From JAAZDN01 sp964440875 (GTDB taxonomy: Bacteria; Bacillota_I; Bacilli_A; Erysipelotrichales; Erysipelotrichaceae), in contig CAYTTS010000061.1 of the NCBI GenBank assembly GCA_964440875.1, forward strand, positions 1 through 6,425: DNA of 6,425 nt, read 5' to 3'. Made by a program: the position numbers and the translations under genes. A model generated the notes under the pieces. It worked only from the letters and a program-made list of their open reading frames with translations. It was not told where the DNA came from and searched no databases. Of this stretch, positions 6,375-6,425 are shown piece after piece (positions within the stretch are counted from its first letter, which is position 1; every line of letters starts with the position of its first letter).

Positions 6375-6392
6375 AAATTAACCTTTTTATAG

Positions 6393-6425
6393 TACAATAG
6401 GATGTAGAAAGATTAAATGAGGTTA
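6393..6425 (+). promoter_or_regulatory. Probable promoter -10 and ribosome binding site of the next gene
   Basis: TACAAT (6393-6398) matches TATAAT at 5 of 6 positions and is followed by a purine-rich start region. Near the window edge, TGAGGT (6419-6424) resembles a Shine-Dalgarno, so a + strand start codon probably lies just beyond the end. No convincing -35 sits at 16-18 nt spacing (TATTTA at 17). An alternative pair, TTGACT (6352-6357) with TAAATT (6374-6379) at 16 nt, would lie partly inside the terminator stem. Confidence 0.4.

Noticed and set aside
1..6425. Search for CRISPR arrays, tRNA or rRNA genes, insertion sequences, toxin-antitoxin or defence genes
   Set aside because: None was seen. 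The only long direct repeat is the lipoyl-domain duplication, and nearly all of the window is accounted for by five metabolic genes.

Overview
The window is a complete, compact operon, lplA-pdhA-pdhB-pdhC-pdhD, all on the + strand. It encodes a lipoate-protein ligase followed by the four polypeptides of a pyruvate dehydrogenase (PDH) complex. The DNA is AT-rich, Shine-Dalgarno sites are strong (AGGAGG, AAGGTGAT, GGAAGG), tryptophan is read from TGG and TGA is used as a stop (end of pdhC). E1 is the two-subunit alpha/beta type. E3 opens with an N-terminus (MVVGDFALELDT) like that of Bacilli dihydrolipoamide dehydrogenases. Together these suggest a low-GC Firmicute of class Bacilli using the standard bacterial code. 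A Gemella-like or lactic-acid-type coccus would fit, but the genus is a guess, and TGA as stop argues against a Mycoplasma with code 4.

Layout. Positions 1-60 hold the tail of an upstream unit, closed by an intrinsic terminator. Positions 61-224 are a non-coding control region. It holds an inverted repeat (TTGTGAA/TTCACAA), two promoter candidates, a cre-like (CcpA) site over the downstream -10, and a small leader hairpin. lplA (225-1211) is followed after 13 nt by pdhA (best start 1225), after 3 nt by pdhB, after 13 nt by pdhC and after 4 nt by pdhD (to 6323). A long-stem terminator with a GCAA loop (6328-6374) closes the operon. The last 50 bases look like the promoter and ribosome binding site of a gene starting just outside the window.

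How the genes work together. LplA joins scavenged lipoate to the lysines of the two lipoyl domains of E2. E1 alpha/beta decarboxylates pyruvate with thiamine diphosphate and acetylates the lipoyl arm. The E2 core passes the acetyl group to CoA. E3 reoxidises the dihydrolipoyl arm with FAD and NAD+. Enzyme and activating ligase are therefore made from one transcript unit, which suggests reliance on exogenous lipoate.

Nothing here looks like a new biological system. The points worth a second look are the control region, a 29-nt identical duplication at the two lipoylation sites, the unusual residue after the lipoyl lysine, and the codon-use contrast between lplA and the pdh genes.
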